A stretch of 64,000 nucleotides of DNA from contig NZ_CP022986.1 in the NCBI RefSeq assembly GCF_002770595.1, positions 3,782,001 through 3,846,000 on the forward strand, in the 5' to 3' direction. Origin of the DNA: Chryseobacterium camelliae (lineage in GTDB: Bacteria; Bacteroidota; Bacteroidia; Flavobacteriales; Weeksellaceae). The notes beneath the pieces are model-generated. The model made no database searches and had not been told where the DNA came from. It saw only the letters and a list, made by a program, of their open reading frames with translations. Both the position numbers and the translations under genes were made by a program. This document shows positions 16,384-24,944 of this stretch, piece by piece. How positions within the stretch are numbered: the first letter of the stretch is position 1; the number at the start of each line of letters is the position of its first letter.

Positions 16384-16535
16384 ATTCTGGCAGGTCTCCT
16401 GGCTTTCGCATTCTGCGCCTTCCCATGGTTACAGTGGCTGTAGTGCAGAACATCTTATCGCGATTTACAGTTGCGGGGACAGCTCGGGATTTTCATCCGA
16501 TTCCCTATTAATTCCAATACATTGGAAACCAAAAT
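16384..16535 (-). promoter_or_regulatory. cobalamin riboswitch
   Basis: On the minus strand the conserved blocks occur in order: GGTTTCC, AATAGGGAATC, TGAAAATCCCGAGCTGTCC (one base differs from the usual CCGGAGCTG), CCGCAACTGTAA, GCCACTG, GGGAAGG and the B12 box GCCAGGAGACCTGCC. This is a complete adenosylcobalamin-type aptamer. It ends about 38 bases before the btuB start, so it probably represses translation or elongation of btuB and the btuG-like gene when B12 is bound. The short distance to the GGAGGA site favours sequestration of the ribosome-binding site. Confidence 0.95.
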
Positions 16536-16540
16536 TTTTG

Positions 16541-16570
16541 CAAAGATAAACTTTTAAGCTGAAATTCAAA
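16541..16570 (-). promoter_or_regulatory. promoter of the riboswitch-btuB-btuG operon
   Basis: On the minus strand, TTTG (16567-16570) and TATCTTTG (16541-16548) are 18 bases apart, close to the Bacteroidota consensus. Transcription would begin about base 16535, exactly where the aptamer starts. Confidence 0.75.
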
Positions 16571-16664
16571 ATGATGCAGCATCAAAGAAAATTACTGAGG
16601 CACCGGCAGGGTATATGGGCTGAAAACCTGAGGCGTAGCTAATGCGACATACTTTAAATAGAAT

Positions 16665-16755
16665 CAGGAGCTTTTTCCAGCTATCCGCTCATACTCCTCG
16701 CGCAGCCGCACAGTCCGTTCCGCTGCGGGGTAACCGCTGCTATCTGGGCTAGGAG
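16665..16755. repeat. structured intergenic repeat, Flavo-1-like RNA candidate
   Basis: The unit runs AGCTTTTTCCAGCTATCCGC, then a GC-rich variable middle, then GGTAACCGCTGCTATCTGGG and CTAGGAG. The ends pair (CCAG with CTGG; AGCTATC echoes GCTATC), and a variable hairpin sits in between. I recall units with this framing (TCC-GCTATCCGCT ... GGGCTAGG) as very common between genes in flavobacterial genomes, which resembles the described Flavo-1 RNA motif; this identity is from memory and needs a covariance-model check. It lies between cdd (minus) and the btuB promoter. Confidence 0.55.
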
Positions 16756-16796
16756 GCTGTGCATGATACAAAAGATCCGGATCTTATAAAAACGGA

Positions 16797-17279
16797 TTAC
16801 AAAAATGTCCCGTCAAAGTAAAAAGGCAAAAGGTCTTTGATGGCATCTACTTTATACACTTCATCATTCATGCTGGCGAAGTAGAGCTCAATGTTTTCCT
16901 GCTGCTTGGTTTCGTACTCCATCAGGCTCTGGCGGCAGCCTCCGCACGGCGGAATTGGCGGATGCGCTTCCTGGGAGATCCTGGGTCCGCCCACCACAAA
17001 TATTTTTTTTACCCGGACATCCGGAAAATTAGCGGAAATCCAGAATATGGCCGTCCTTTCTGCACAGAGGCCCGAAGGAAACGCCGCATTTTCCTGATTG
17101 CTGCCGGTATGGATTTCCCCGTTCTCCAGAAGCACGGCGCAGCCTACCAGGAAGTTGGAATAAGGAGCATAGGCTTTTGCGCGGGCCTCTCTGGCTTTGT
17201 CCAGCAGTTGCTGTTCCATGCCGTTCAGCGCGCTCCTGTCCTTAAAATATTCATAGCGGATATGGGTTTCTTTTTTCAT
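16797..17279 (-). CDS. cdd: cytidine deaminase
   Basis: A 160-residue zinc enzyme converting cytidine and deoxycytidine to uridines for pyrimidine salvage. Zn ligands are Cys in GLCAERTAI (with the catalytic Glu) and the two Cys of PPCGGCRQ. The substrate-loop YSNFLVGCAVLLENGEIHTG precedes them. Its length fits the homotetrameric type. The ATG at 17279 follows a region without a clear -7 box. No operon partner is visible. Confidence 0.94.
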   Translation of the reverse strand: MKKETHIRYEYFKDRSALNGMEQQLLDKAREARAKAYAPYSNFLVGCAVLLENGEIHTGSNQENAAFPSGLCAERTAIFWISANFPDVRVKKIFVVGGPRISQEAHPPIPPCGGCRQSLMEYETKQQENIELYFASMNDEVYKVDAIKDLLPFYFDGTFL

Positions 17280-17383
17280 GGGGTCCCTGAATTAAAAAAG
17301 GGGCATAAAATTAGCTTTTTTCGATCACGTGGGCAATAATATTACCTTTTGCCCGAAATTTTAAATTTAAATTCAGATTAAAC

Positions 17384-18436
17384 ATGTTGTATACACCTAT
17401 CAAATTCAGAAATGTAGAGCTGAAAAACCGCTGGGTCATGTCGCCGATGTGCATGTATTCCTGTGAAGAGGGCCTGGCGAACGATTTTCATTTTGTCCAT
17501 TACGGAAGCAGGGCACAGGGCGGAACCGGCCTCCTGATCGTGGAAGCCACGGGAGTGGAGCCGCGGGGAAGGATTACCAACCACTGCATGGGCATCTGGA
17601 ATGACGAACAGGCAGAATGCTTGAAGAGGATCGTTGAGTTCGTGCATTTTTACTCCGAAAGCAAAATCGGGATTCAGCTGGCGCATTCCGGCAGGAAAGG
17701 ATCTACCTGGAACAATGTGCAGATCCCGCTTGAGGAAGGCTGGGAGACCATTGCGCCGAGTTCCATTCCCTATCATCCGTCCGAAAGGATTCCGCATGCA
17801 CTTACCAAAGAAGAGATCCGGGAACAGGTACAATATTTTAAAGAAGCCGCAAGAAGAGCTGTCTTCGCAGGATTTGATGTTATTGAAATCCACGCGGCAC
17901 ACGGATACCTGGTTCACCAGTTCCTGTCACCGTTATCCAATATCAGGACTGATGAATACGGAGGAAGCTTTGAGAACCGCATCCGTTTCTTACTCGAAAT
18001 CGTAGACGCTGTTAACGAGGAACTCAATCAGGATGTAGCCTTATTTGTCAGGATTTCCGGGACTGAATATGCCGAGAACGGATGGGATGTGGAAGACAGC
18101 ACCCGATTGGCCGCAGAACTTAAAAAGCATTCCGTAGACCTTGTTGACGTATCCAGCGGCGGGAATATCCATGGAGCTAAAATTCCTGTGCATCAGGGGT
18201 ACCAGGTGCCTTTTTCTTCAGAAGTAAGGAACGGAGCAGACGTACAGACCGCAGCTGTCGGCCTTATTACGGAGGTGGACCAGGCAGAGCAAATACTTCA
18301 GAACGGTGAAGCAGACCTCATTTTCATTGCGAGGGAAATTCTGAGGAACCCTTATACCGCTGTTCACGGCGCTTTTGAAAAAAAAGAAAGCTGTTTCTTC
18401 CCGCATCAGTATGCCAGAGCTAAAATTTCTTCTTAA
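17384..18436 (+). CDS. Old Yellow Enzyme family NADPH dehydrogenase (YqjM/NamA-like)
   Basis: A 350-residue FMN oxidoreductase of the thermophilic-like OYE class that reduces activated alkenes with NADPH. Class marks are SPMCMYSC near residue 21 (Cys that tunes FMN and the following Tyr), GIQLAHSGRKG near 95, and IEIHAAHGYLVHQFLSPLSN near 167 with the paired histidines that bind the carbonyl. The FMN phosphate site is near IFIAREILRNP. The physiological substrate is unknown. Two small membrane-protein genes follow closely on the same strand. Confidence 0.9.
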   Translation: MLYTPIKFRNVELKNRWVMSPMCMYSCEEGLANDFHFVHYGSRAQGGTGLLIVEATGVEPRGRITNHCMGIWNDEQAECLKRIVEFVHFYSESKIGIQLAHSGRKGSTWNNVQIPLEEGWETIAPSSIPYHPSERIPHALTKEEIREQVQYFKEAARRAVFAGFDVIEIHAAHGYLVHQFLSPLSNIRTDEYGGSFENRIRFLLEIVDAVNEELNQDVALFVRISGTEYAENGWDVEDSTRLAAELKKHSVDLVDVSSGGNIHGAKIPVHQGYQVPFSSEVRNGADVQTAAVGLITEVDQAEQILQNGEADLIFIAREILRNPYTAVHGAFEKKESCFFPHQYARAKISS

Positions 18437-18460
18437 TTTTATCAGGCTTAAAATATCCAT

Positions 18461-18757
18461 ATGAAAATTGAAGACTTCATGCTGCCCTGTCCCACCAAAA
18501 AGTTTTTCGGTTTCGAATGCTTCGGTTGCGGTGCACAGCGGGCCATGGTAATGGTTTTTGAGGGAAGGTTTTCAGAGGCGTTCCATATGTTTCCGGCAGT
18601 ATATACGCTGTTGCTTTTTATAGGGACTGTGGTGCTTAATTTTACAGACCGCAAAAGAAATTATGGGAACGTGCTCATCTTTCTGGCTATTATCAATTCA
18701 GTAGTCATGGTATTTTCTTATTTTTATAAACATTTTTTTCAGTATATGAACATTTAA
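18461..18757 (+). CDS. DUF2752 membrane protein
   Basis: A 98-residue protein with the DUF2752 start, LPCPTKKFFGFECFGCGAQR, where two Cys flank a conserved Gly and a GCGxxRA motif. Two transmembrane helices follow (about 46-62 and 70-88). The family is widespread and of unknown role. It begins 24 bases after the OYE stop and is likely in the same transcript. Confidence 0.8.
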   Translation: MKIEDFMLPCPTKKFFGFECFGCGAQRAMVMVFEGRFSEAFHMFPAVYTLLLFIGTVVLNFTDRKRNYGNVLIFLAIINSVVMVFSYFYKHFFQYMNI

Positions 18758-18774
18758 CATTAAAATCATAAACT

Positions 18775-19107
18775 ATGGACCAACAGAAATTACCCAATGC
18801 AACGGCAGTGCTCGTTTTAGGGATTTTATCAATCGTTACCTGCTGCTGCTACGGCCTTCCCGGAATTGTAGCCGGAATCATCGGGCTCGTGCTGTACAAA
18901 AAAGACAATGCCCTGTACATGCAGAATCCGGGGATGTATTCCAATTATAATAACCTGAATACCGGAAGGATATTGAGTATTATAGGAATCGTACTGAGCG
19001 TTCTCGCTATCATTTATTTTATTTTCGTTTTCGTCTTAATCGGAGCGGATGCCCTTTCGGATCCGGAACTGATGCAGGAGAGAATAAGAGAGCTTCAAGG
19101 GAGATAA
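18775..19107 (+). CDS. CCC-motif (DUF4190-like) membrane protein
   Basis: A 110-residue protein with two hydrophobic segments, the first carrying SIVTCCCYGLPGIVAGIIGL and the second SIIGIVLSVLAIIYFIFVF. It matches the small membrane proteins named for the Cys triplet. It follows the DUF2752 gene by 17 bases, and the two are often neighbours in this group. Function is unknown; a terminator follows. Confidence 0.75.
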   Translation: MDQQKLPNATAVLVLGILSIVTCCCYGLPGIVAGIIGLVLYKKDNALYMQNPGMYSNYNNLNTGRILSIIGIVLSVLAIIYFIFVFVLIGADALSDPELMQERIRELQGR

Positions 19108-19127
19108 TCAACCGCATGCTCAGATAA

Positions 19128-19162
19128 AAAAAATCCGTTTCAGGGATCTGAAACGGATTTTT
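19128..19162. terminator. bidirectional terminator
   Basis: AAAAATCCGTTTCAG and CTGAAACGGATTTTT form a perfect 15-bp stem with a 4-base loop between convergent genes. Confidence 0.85.
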
Positions 19163-19179
19163 CATATTTAATACAGTAT

Positions 19180-20718
19180 TTACTGAACGATAAACTTCAG
19201 GACAGTTTCGCCTAATCTGAGCATATATACGCCCTGTTCAAGCTTTTTAATCCTGATCGTGCTGCCTTCCCTGAACGGTTTTTCAATCGTCTGAATAAGT
19301 TTTCCACGGGAATCGTAAATTTCAGCTTTGTTGATATTTGCGGTATTGCCTTTTACCGAGATTTCCTGACCTGTAACAGGGTTCGGATAGATACGGAGTG
19401 TCTGGGAGTCTGCTGCCTGATCCTTGCTGGAAGTCATCATGCTTTGTCTGGAAGTTCCCGAATAGCACGTCCAGCTCAGGTTATCAACGGCGACCCTGTT
19501 GCCGGAGCCCGTATTCACCAGGTTTACGGAAACATTTCCGGAAATATTGATATTGCTGAGAGTGGTGGTTACCGCATTGCTGCTGTACGGAACCGTTCCT
19601 ACTTTGGTTCCGTTTACCTGAACGTCAAGCGTTCCTGTGCTTCCTGAAAATTTAAGCTGCGTGGTTACGGTAAGCGAGCCTATTCCGTTGGCAGAAGTTC
19701 CGGACTGAACCGATCCGTTTCTGATGGTAATAGCTTTACTGGAGATCGTCTGATCTGTTCTGGCATCGGTGGCCGTCCACGTCATACCGCCGTTGCTCCA
19801 GTTTCTGGTGGCATAGGTAGAAGCATCAGATGAAGGAATGGTTTCGAACGTTTCAGACACACAGGTACTGGTTGAAGGCGTACCTCCTCCGGTAGAACCG
19901 CCTCCTGATGATCCGGATCCCCAGATCTTATTTACATAGTCCGGATTGTCTATAAACGGATTCCGGTTTCCCTGGAAATTATACGAAGCGTTATTCCTGT
20001 TGATTTCAGCCTGTGACACCGGGTCCTGGTTATGCCAGGCCAGCAGCACATTCAATTCCCACGTCTGTAATCCCGGATACGCTGAACTTCCCAGCATATT
20101 TCCGGAAGAGAACGATGATAGCTTGCTCTGGTACCGCGTTACGAAGTAAAAGATCATTCGGGCAATATCCCCTTTGAACTCATCGATAGGCTCAAATACA
20201 GTTCCTGAATAGCCTGAAGAAGTGCTGTTCCCCAGTTTAGAACCGTTTTTTGAAGTAAATGTAGCGGTTCCTACTTTCCCGAAAGGATAGTTGCTTCTCA
20301 TACCGTTCACTTTCCCGTCCGTAGCCCGGATAAAATGGATGTCAGAGACCATGGGTGAAGCTTCATTAAATAGACTCTGCGGTACAAGATGTTCCCGGTT
20401 GTAGCAGTTGCCCTCCACCGAATAGGTGCCGCACTGGTTGGTGCCGGGAGTGTATTTATACGGGTCCGCTCCGTTCGGTTTTTCTGAATAGATATCCAGG
20501 ATAGAACCGTCATTTTCGTAATTTTTGTCAATATCCGTCGTTTTGTAGCCGGTCCAGAGTCCGCTGTAGCCTTTATCCTGATGCCCGTTGGTAATGATGC
20601 TGCTTAACGCCGTTTTCAGCGAAGCCCCCGAAAGGCCGTTGGCCGAACTGTAGTATCCTGAAGGGGCCTGCGCATACGCCAGTCCTCCCGCAACGATACA
20701 CAATAGTAATTTTTTCAT
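19180..20718 (-). CDS. secreted endonuclease I with T9SS sorting domain
   Basis: A 512-residue exported nuclease. After the signal peptide (cleaved after AYAQ) comes an endonuclease I/NucM domain (about 20-265) with the betabeta-alpha-metal motif around CYNREHLVPQSLF; the His-adjacent Arg/Glu and the downstream Asn (NNASYNFQGNRNPFID) are present. A Gly/Ser linker follows, then a beta-sandwich (about 280-415, ending NRVAVDNLSWTC). A type A C-terminal domain closes the protein (LRIYPNPVTG ... GVYMLRLGE), the signal for type IX secretion. It probably degrades extracellular DNA for nutrients or biofilm turnover. Confidence 0.92.
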   Translation of the reverse strand: MKKLLLCIVAGGLAYAQAPSGYYSSANGLSGASLKTALSSIITNGHQDKGYSGLWTGYKTTDIDKNYENDGSILDIYSEKPNGADPYKYTPGTNQCGTYSVEGNCYNREHLVPQSLFNEASPMVSDIHFIRATDGKVNGMRSNYPFGKVGTATFTSKNGSKLGNSTSSGYSGTVFEPIDEFKGDIARMIFYFVTRYQSKLSSFSSGNMLGSSAYPGLQTWELNVLLAWHNQDPVSQAEINRNNASYNFQGNRNPFIDNPDYVNKIWGSGSSGGGSTGGGTPSTSTCVSETFETIPSSDASTYATRNWSNGGMTWTATDARTDQTISSKAITIRNGSVQSGTSANGIGSLTVTTQLKFSGSTGTLDVQVNGTKVGTVPYSSNAVTTTLSNINISGNVSVNLVNTGSGNRVAVDNLSWTCYSGTSRQSMMTSSKDQAADSQTLRIYPNPVTGQEISVKGNTANINKAEIYDSRGKLIQTIEKPFREGSTIRIKKLEQGVYMLRLGETVLKFIVQ

Positions 20719-20881
20719 AATAAAAAAGTTTTGGTAAGAATACTGTAATTTTACGAATAAGAAATTACATGATTGTTAATTTTTGAAGTTCTTACGGGAA
20801 TTTTTTCATTAATTAGTATGATAAGGATAGCAACTGCATAGATTTTATGAATAAGACATTAATGTTAATAGATATGTATTG

Positions 20882-20920
20882 TTAAACCTTGACAGGGTTT
20901 CAAACCCTGTCAAGGTTTAA
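20882..20920. repeat. perfect 39-base palindrome
   Basis: TTAAACCTTGACAGGGTTT, one central C, and its exact complement AAACCCTGTCAAGGTTTAA. A perfect inverted repeat of this length is unlikely by chance. It has no terminal T run and sits between two minus-strand genes. The TGTCAAGGTTT arm resembles the element at 7272-7291, so it is probably a dispersed palindromic repeat. Confidence 0.85.
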
Positions 20921-21018
20921 GGTATTGATGTCTGACCTCATTAATCACCTCTCATTCAGATAAGAAAGGCTCCATCATCTGTCTTCAGAACAGAATCACA
21001 TCAGGGCAGGTAAAAAAA

Positions 21019-21047
21019 ATCCGGCGGCTTCGAAGAAGCCGCCGGAA
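21019..21047 (-). terminator. hairpin terminator after DUF4136 gene
   Basis: TCCGGCGGCTTC and GAAGCCGCCGGA form a perfect 12-bp stem around GAA; on the minus strand it is followed by a long T-rich tract. Confidence 0.8.
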
Positions 21048-21070
21048 AGGGATATTTGATTATATGATTT

Positions 21071-21595
21071 CTATTTTCGCTGAGGAGGATATTTCGCCAT
21101 GATCTCCGCCATAATTTCAGGGATCTGTCTCTGTTTCGCTCTCGGAGAATCCACGGAAATACCGCTTCCGATGCCCTGCCATACCAGCTTGTTGGTTCTG
21201 GCATCAATGAGGTCAACGATTAATGCACCTTCATTATAATTGCTGGACCAGGTTCTGTTCATCCCTACTCCCCATCCGAAAGGTCCGCCCCATCCCCACA
21301 TACCGTAAGGAGACGTGGTGTTGATATCGGTAACTTTTTTATGGTTGGCTTTTACATTGATGATCAGGTCAGGGTTTTCGCCGGAAGTAAGGCCTTTGCT
21401 CTGAAGCTGTCTTGAAAGTTCATTCAGCACGCGGTCTTTATCGATATCATTCAGCTTAAGGTCGTCAATACGCAGCTTGTAGGTTTTGTACGTATTGAAG
21501 TTGGCGGTTTCAGCGTAATCTGATCGTACATTAAAAGGGCTGCAGGATGTTAAACCCAGAGTTGCAGCAAGCAGAATAAAAATATATTTCTTCAT
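21071..21595 (-). CDS. DUF4136 lipoprotein
   Basis: A 174-residue lipoprotein (lipobox LGLTSC) of the DUF4136 family. Typical are the D-Y-x-x-x-x-N-F-x-x-Y-K-T-Y start and the late LIVDLIDARTNKLVWQGIGSG. The family is common in the outer membrane of Bacteroidota and has no known role. It follows the DUF5522 gene by one base, so the two are co-transcribed. Confidence 0.85.
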   Translation of the reverse strand: MKKYIFILLAATLGLTSCSPFNVRSDYAETANFNTYKTYKLRIDDLKLNDIDKDRVLNELSRQLQSKGLTSGENPDLIINVKANHKKVTDINTTSPYGMWGWGGPFGWGVGMNRTWSSNYNEGALIVDLIDARTNKLVWQGIGSGISVDSPRAKQRQIPEIMAEIMAKYPPQRK

Positions 21596-21596
21596 T

Positions 21597-21782
<186 letters not shown>

Positions 21783-21806
21783 TTAAATCTTAAAATAAAA
21801 CTTTTT

Positions 21807-21814
21807 TATATTTG
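21807..21814 (+). promoter_or_regulatory. -7 box immediately before a start codon
   Basis: TATATTTG fits TAnnTTTG. The expected transcription start is about 21820, the same position as the next gene's ATG. Confidence 0.5.
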
Positions 21815-21819
21815 TTGTG

Positions 21820-22146
21820 ATGATAATTGTATGCCAAAAGCTGCTGAAGAAGCTAAAAATTAACGGAATAGCACTTTTCCCCTTCATCTTCGTCAGCAGA
21901 CCCGAAGATAAGAAAAATAAAGTACTGGTCAATCATGAAAAAATACATTTGAGGCAGCAGCTTGAACTCCTCATGATCTTCTTTTACATTCTTTACCTGG
22001 CTGAGTATTATTATCATTTATGGAAGCTTAAAAATCCATATCAGGCCTACAGGCATATTTCGTTTGAAAAAGAAGCGTATGCCAATGAGCATAATCTCGA
22101 TTACCTTAATAAGAGAAAATTCTGGGGCTTTCGAAAATATATGTGA
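21820..22146 (+). CDS. conserved hypothetical protein with HExxH motif
   Basis: A 108-residue protein with a zinc-protease-like HEKIHLRQQ near residue 39, a membrane-like segment LLMIFFYILYLAEYYYHLW, and a following FEKEAYANE whose Glu could be a third ligand in gluzincin fashion. It is too short for a known M48 or M56 peptidase, so it may be a minimal relative or a non-catalytic one. The start is ATG 21820, with GTG 21817 just ahead; both are at the predicted transcription start, so the mRNA may be leaderless. It is convergent with the next gene. Confidence 0.7.
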   Translation: MIIVCQKLLKKLKINGIALFPFIFVSRPEDKKNKVLVNHEKIHLRQQLELLMIFFYILYLAEYYYHLWKLKNPYQAYRHISFEKEAYANEHNLDYLNKRKFWGFRKYM

Positions 22147-22158
22147 TCTGCTCACCGG

Positions 22159-22767
22159 CTATTTCTGCCCTTGCCACTCCCGGTCAAAATCCTTCTGGGT
22201 TTTCCGGGGCGGAAAATAACGGTCAGGATGCCGGCCTATGTCATATGAAATTGCTTTTTCAATCATAAGGTCCAGGCTTGGAATGATCCATTCCGGCGAT
22301 CCCTTTTTCTCCTGGCCGTTAGTAAATATTCTGGTGGCCTGTCCGTTTTTCATTTCTGCTTTCATCAGCAGGCAGCCGCCCATGTACCCGGAACACGAGT
22401 GTCCCGTATAGACGTGATCTGCTACGGTATGATCATGAAACGTAATTCTGAGTTCGAGATAATTCCTGGGATGGGTGGACCCAATGCCATACCGTGTATA
22501 GCTTTCAATACTTTGAATCGCCTGAAGATAAAGGATGGTATTCTGTCTGCTTTCCGGAATATATCCGGGATACATGACACTCTGTGTGTGGTTCTGGATC
22601 TGCCGGTCAATCTGCACATTGAACATCCTGACGATCCTGTTGTTTTCCAGATCAGGAATGTCTGGCCTGGATTTTTTGTGGGATACCTCCTGAACCAGCA
22701 GGTAACAGATCAGGACGGTAGCTGCAGCCGCAATAAGCAGCGAGAAGATTAAAATTCCTTTTTTCAT
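22159..22767 (-). CDS. hypothetical membrane-anchored protein
   Basis: A 202-residue protein with one N-terminal transmembrane segment (about 4-26) and a soluble exported domain. The domain has a pair of Cys (HSCSGYMGGC) that may form a disulfide. I recognise no family. It stands alone, convergent with the HExxH protein and divergent from the PLP enzyme gene. Confidence 0.6.
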   Translation of the reverse strand: MKKGILIFSLLIAAAATVLICYLLVQEVSHKKSRPDIPDLENNRIVRMFNVQIDRQIQNHTQSVMYPGYIPESRQNTILYLQAIQSIESYTRYGIGSTHPRNYLELRITFHDHTVADHVYTGHSCSGYMGGCLLMKAEMKNGQATRIFTNGQEKKGSPEWIIPSLDLMIEKAISYDIGRHPDRYFPPRKTQKDFDREWQGQK

Positions 22768-22836
22768 GATTATGTTTTGATGGGTTTAACAAATTTAAAC
22801 ATTTCCATATCAAATAAATTCAGGAAATTTGCAGGG

Positions 22837-23739
22837 ATGAACATTCCAGACATTCATATTCCGGTAGTTGAAATTCCGTCAGGAAAAAAGGTACAGCTCT
22901 TCATGAAAAGGGAAGACCTGATCCACCCCGGCATTTCCGGCAATAAATACTGGAAACTGTTTTATAACATCAACCATTACCTGGACAGAAAACCGGTAAA
23001 GCCCTATCTCATTACTTTCGGCGGTGCCTTTTCCAATCATATTGCGGCAGTAGCGGCCGTGGCGAAACAATTCGGTATTCCGGCTTTAGGAATCATTCGC
23101 GGAGAAGAGCTGCATGATCGGTGGCAGGATAATCCGACGCTTACCTTTGCTGCAAGGAACGGTATGGACCTGAAGTTCGTTACCCGTGAGCAGTACAGGA
23201 ATAAGGATCATATAGCGGTTTCTCTGCAGGCTGAATTTCCCGGTGCACTGGTCATTCCGGAAGGAGGAACCAATGCAGATGCCGTAAGAGGCGTAGGCCT
23301 GATGCTGAATCATCAAACCAAAGATTTTGACTATCTTTGCACGGCAGTTGGAACCGGAGGAACGCTTGCGGGGATCTCTTCATTCTGTGAAGATCATCAG
23401 CAGGTGGTAGGGTTTACAGTGGTAAGTGACCGTTCGCTTGAAGGCAAAATACGGAAGTTGACCTCAAAAAATAACTTTAGCCTGATAGATTCAGCTTTCG
23501 GAGGGTATGGTAAAATAAAAGATGAAAACATCCGTTTTATCAATGATTTCAAAAGCCGCTGCGGAATCCCTCTGGACCCGGTTTATACAGGAAAGATGAT
23601 GCAGAAAGTTTTTGAATTGACGGAACAGGGATACTTCCCTGAAAACAGCAGGGTGTTGTGCTTTCATACCGGAGGTTTACAGGGAGTTGAGGGGGCCAAT
23701 CTGCTTTTGAAAAAACAGAACAGAAATTTAATCATATAA
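22837..23739 (+). CDS. ACC deaminase / D-cysteine desulfhydrase family PLP enzyme
   Basis: A 300-residue fold-type II PLP enzyme. The PLP lysine lies in HPGISGNKYWKL near residue 36, followed by FGGAFSNHIAA, the phosphate loop CTAVGTGGTLAG near 170, and CFHTGGLQG near the end. Family members act as D-cysteine desulfhydrases or ACC deaminases; the ACC-specific residues cannot be judged here, and D-cysteine desulfhydrase-like activity is more common outside plant associates. ATG 22837 fits the family start; 20 codons upstream are open but unlikely. It is followed after 13 bases by the glucosaminidase gene. Confidence 0.85.
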   Translation: MNIPDIHIPVVEIPSGKKVQLFMKREDLIHPGISGNKYWKLFYNINHYLDRKPVKPYLITFGGAFSNHIAAVAAVAKQFGIPALGIIRGEELHDRWQDNPTLTFAARNGMDLKFVTREQYRNKDHIAVSLQAEFPGALVIPEGGTNADAVRGVGLMLNHQTKDFDYLCTAVGTGGTLAGISSFCEDHQQVVGFTVVSDRSLEGKIRKLTSKNNFSLIDSAFGGYGKIKDENIRFINDFKSRCGIPLDPVYTGKMMQKVFELTEQGYFPENSRVLCFHTGGLQGVEGANLLLKKQNRNLII

Positions 23740-23752
23740 ATACATTGAAAAA

Positions 23753-24811
23753 ATGAAAAGACTTGTCTTACTTGTAAGCCTTTTAGTTTTATCAAAATTC
23801 TCAGCCCAGACCTGGGCTACCGAAGACCAGTACATTCAGAAGTTTGCTAAGTACGCTGTGGAAGAAATGGAGAAGTACAAAATTCCGGCTTCCATTACCC
23901 TGGCACAGGGGCTTCTGGAAACAGGCGGCGGCCAGAGCCGGCTTGCGCTGGAAGGGAAAAACCATTTCGGCATCAAATGCAAGGAAGACTGGACCGGAAA
24001 AACCATGAAGCATACCGATGATGCTCCCAATGAATGTTTCCGTGTGTATGAAGACCCGCGGCAGTCGTATGAAGACCATTCCATCTTCCTGTCTACAAGA
24101 AAATATTACGCGAATCTCTTCAACCTGGATATGAAGGATTACCGCGCCTGGGCCTACGGACTGAAAAAAGCAGGCTATGCCACCAATCCGAGATATGCCT
24201 CCATCCTCATCAGTAAAATAGAAAAATACAGGCTTTACGAATTTGACAATACCAGCTCTAATGAGGTATGGTACGCGGTACTTAAAATGTATCCTAACCT
24301 GAAGGATGACCGTGCTTTCATGGCACAGATGGAACCGGAAAAGTATACGAAAAAAGCCAAAGATCCGGTGACGATAAAAGTGCCGTACCAGCAGACGTCG
24401 TATGCACAGCAGCAGAAGAGGGTGGATAAAATTAAAACCAGGGCTGAAACATTAAATTCCATCCTTATTAAAAGCCACCCGAACGAAGGGCTGAAGTACA
24501 TCGTTATTCCTGAGGATACCAATGTTAAATATATTGCGGAAAAATTCAAGATCAGCGAAAGCAGGCTGATGAAATGGAATGAACTGGAAAGTGACGTACT
24601 GAAGAAGAATGACATTATTTTCCTGGAATCTAAGAATTCCGCCGGCAATACTGCTACCTACAAGGCCGCTTCCGGTGAAGATATGCATGATATCGCGCAG
24701 AAATTCGGGATCAGGCTCAATAAACTGTATGCTAAAAACAGGATGGACGAGGGCCAGCAGCCTTCCGCCGGACAGCTCATCTACCTGATCGATAAAAAAC
24801 CAAGGCATTAA
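23753..24811 (+). CDS. exported glucosaminidase (GH73) with LysM repeats
   Basis: A 352-residue cell-wall hydrolase. After a signal peptide (ending SKFSAQ), the GH73-type N-acetylglucosaminidase domain spans about 24-170; the catalytic Glu is in AQGLLETGGGQSRLA near residue 56, and KNHFGIKCK and YATNPRYASILISKIEKY are typical. Two LysM-like peptidoglycan-binding units follow (about 245-290, YIAEKFKISESRLMKWN; and 305-350, DIAQKFGIRLNKLYAKN). It cuts the glycan strand of peptidoglycan, likely in cell separation or turnover. Confidence 0.92.
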   Translation: MKRLVLLVSLLVLSKFSAQTWATEDQYIQKFAKYAVEEMEKYKIPASITLAQGLLETGGGQSRLALEGKNHFGIKCKEDWTGKTMKHTDDAPNECFRVYEDPRQSYEDHSIFLSTRKYYANLFNLDMKDYRAWAYGLKKAGYATNPRYASILISKIEKYRLYEFDNTSSNEVWYAVLKMYPNLKDDRAFMAQMEPEKYTKKAKDPVTIKVPYQQTSYAQQQKRVDKIKTRAETLNSILIKSHPNEGLKYIVIPEDTNVKYIAEKFKISESRLMKWNELESDVLKKNDIIFLESKNSAGNTATYKAASGEDMHDIAQKFGIRLNKLYAKNRMDEGQQPSAGQLIYLIDKKPRH

Positions 24812-24944
24812 ACCTGATTACGGTCAACAATAGGGCTGGTTTAGAGGTTCCGGTAAAACTATCGGGATTTTCAGGTTTGCCCATCATAAATAATGCAAAC
24901 CTTAAGGCTGAAGCCTGGAGGTTAAACATATAAAGAACAACAGA

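Larger units (their letters stand above)
20719..21070. other. 352-base intergenic region with palindrome and terminator
   Basis: AT-rich DNA holding the endonuclease promoter region, the 39-base palindrome (20882-20920) and the DUF4136 terminator (21019-21047). No gene was found. Confidence 0.55.
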
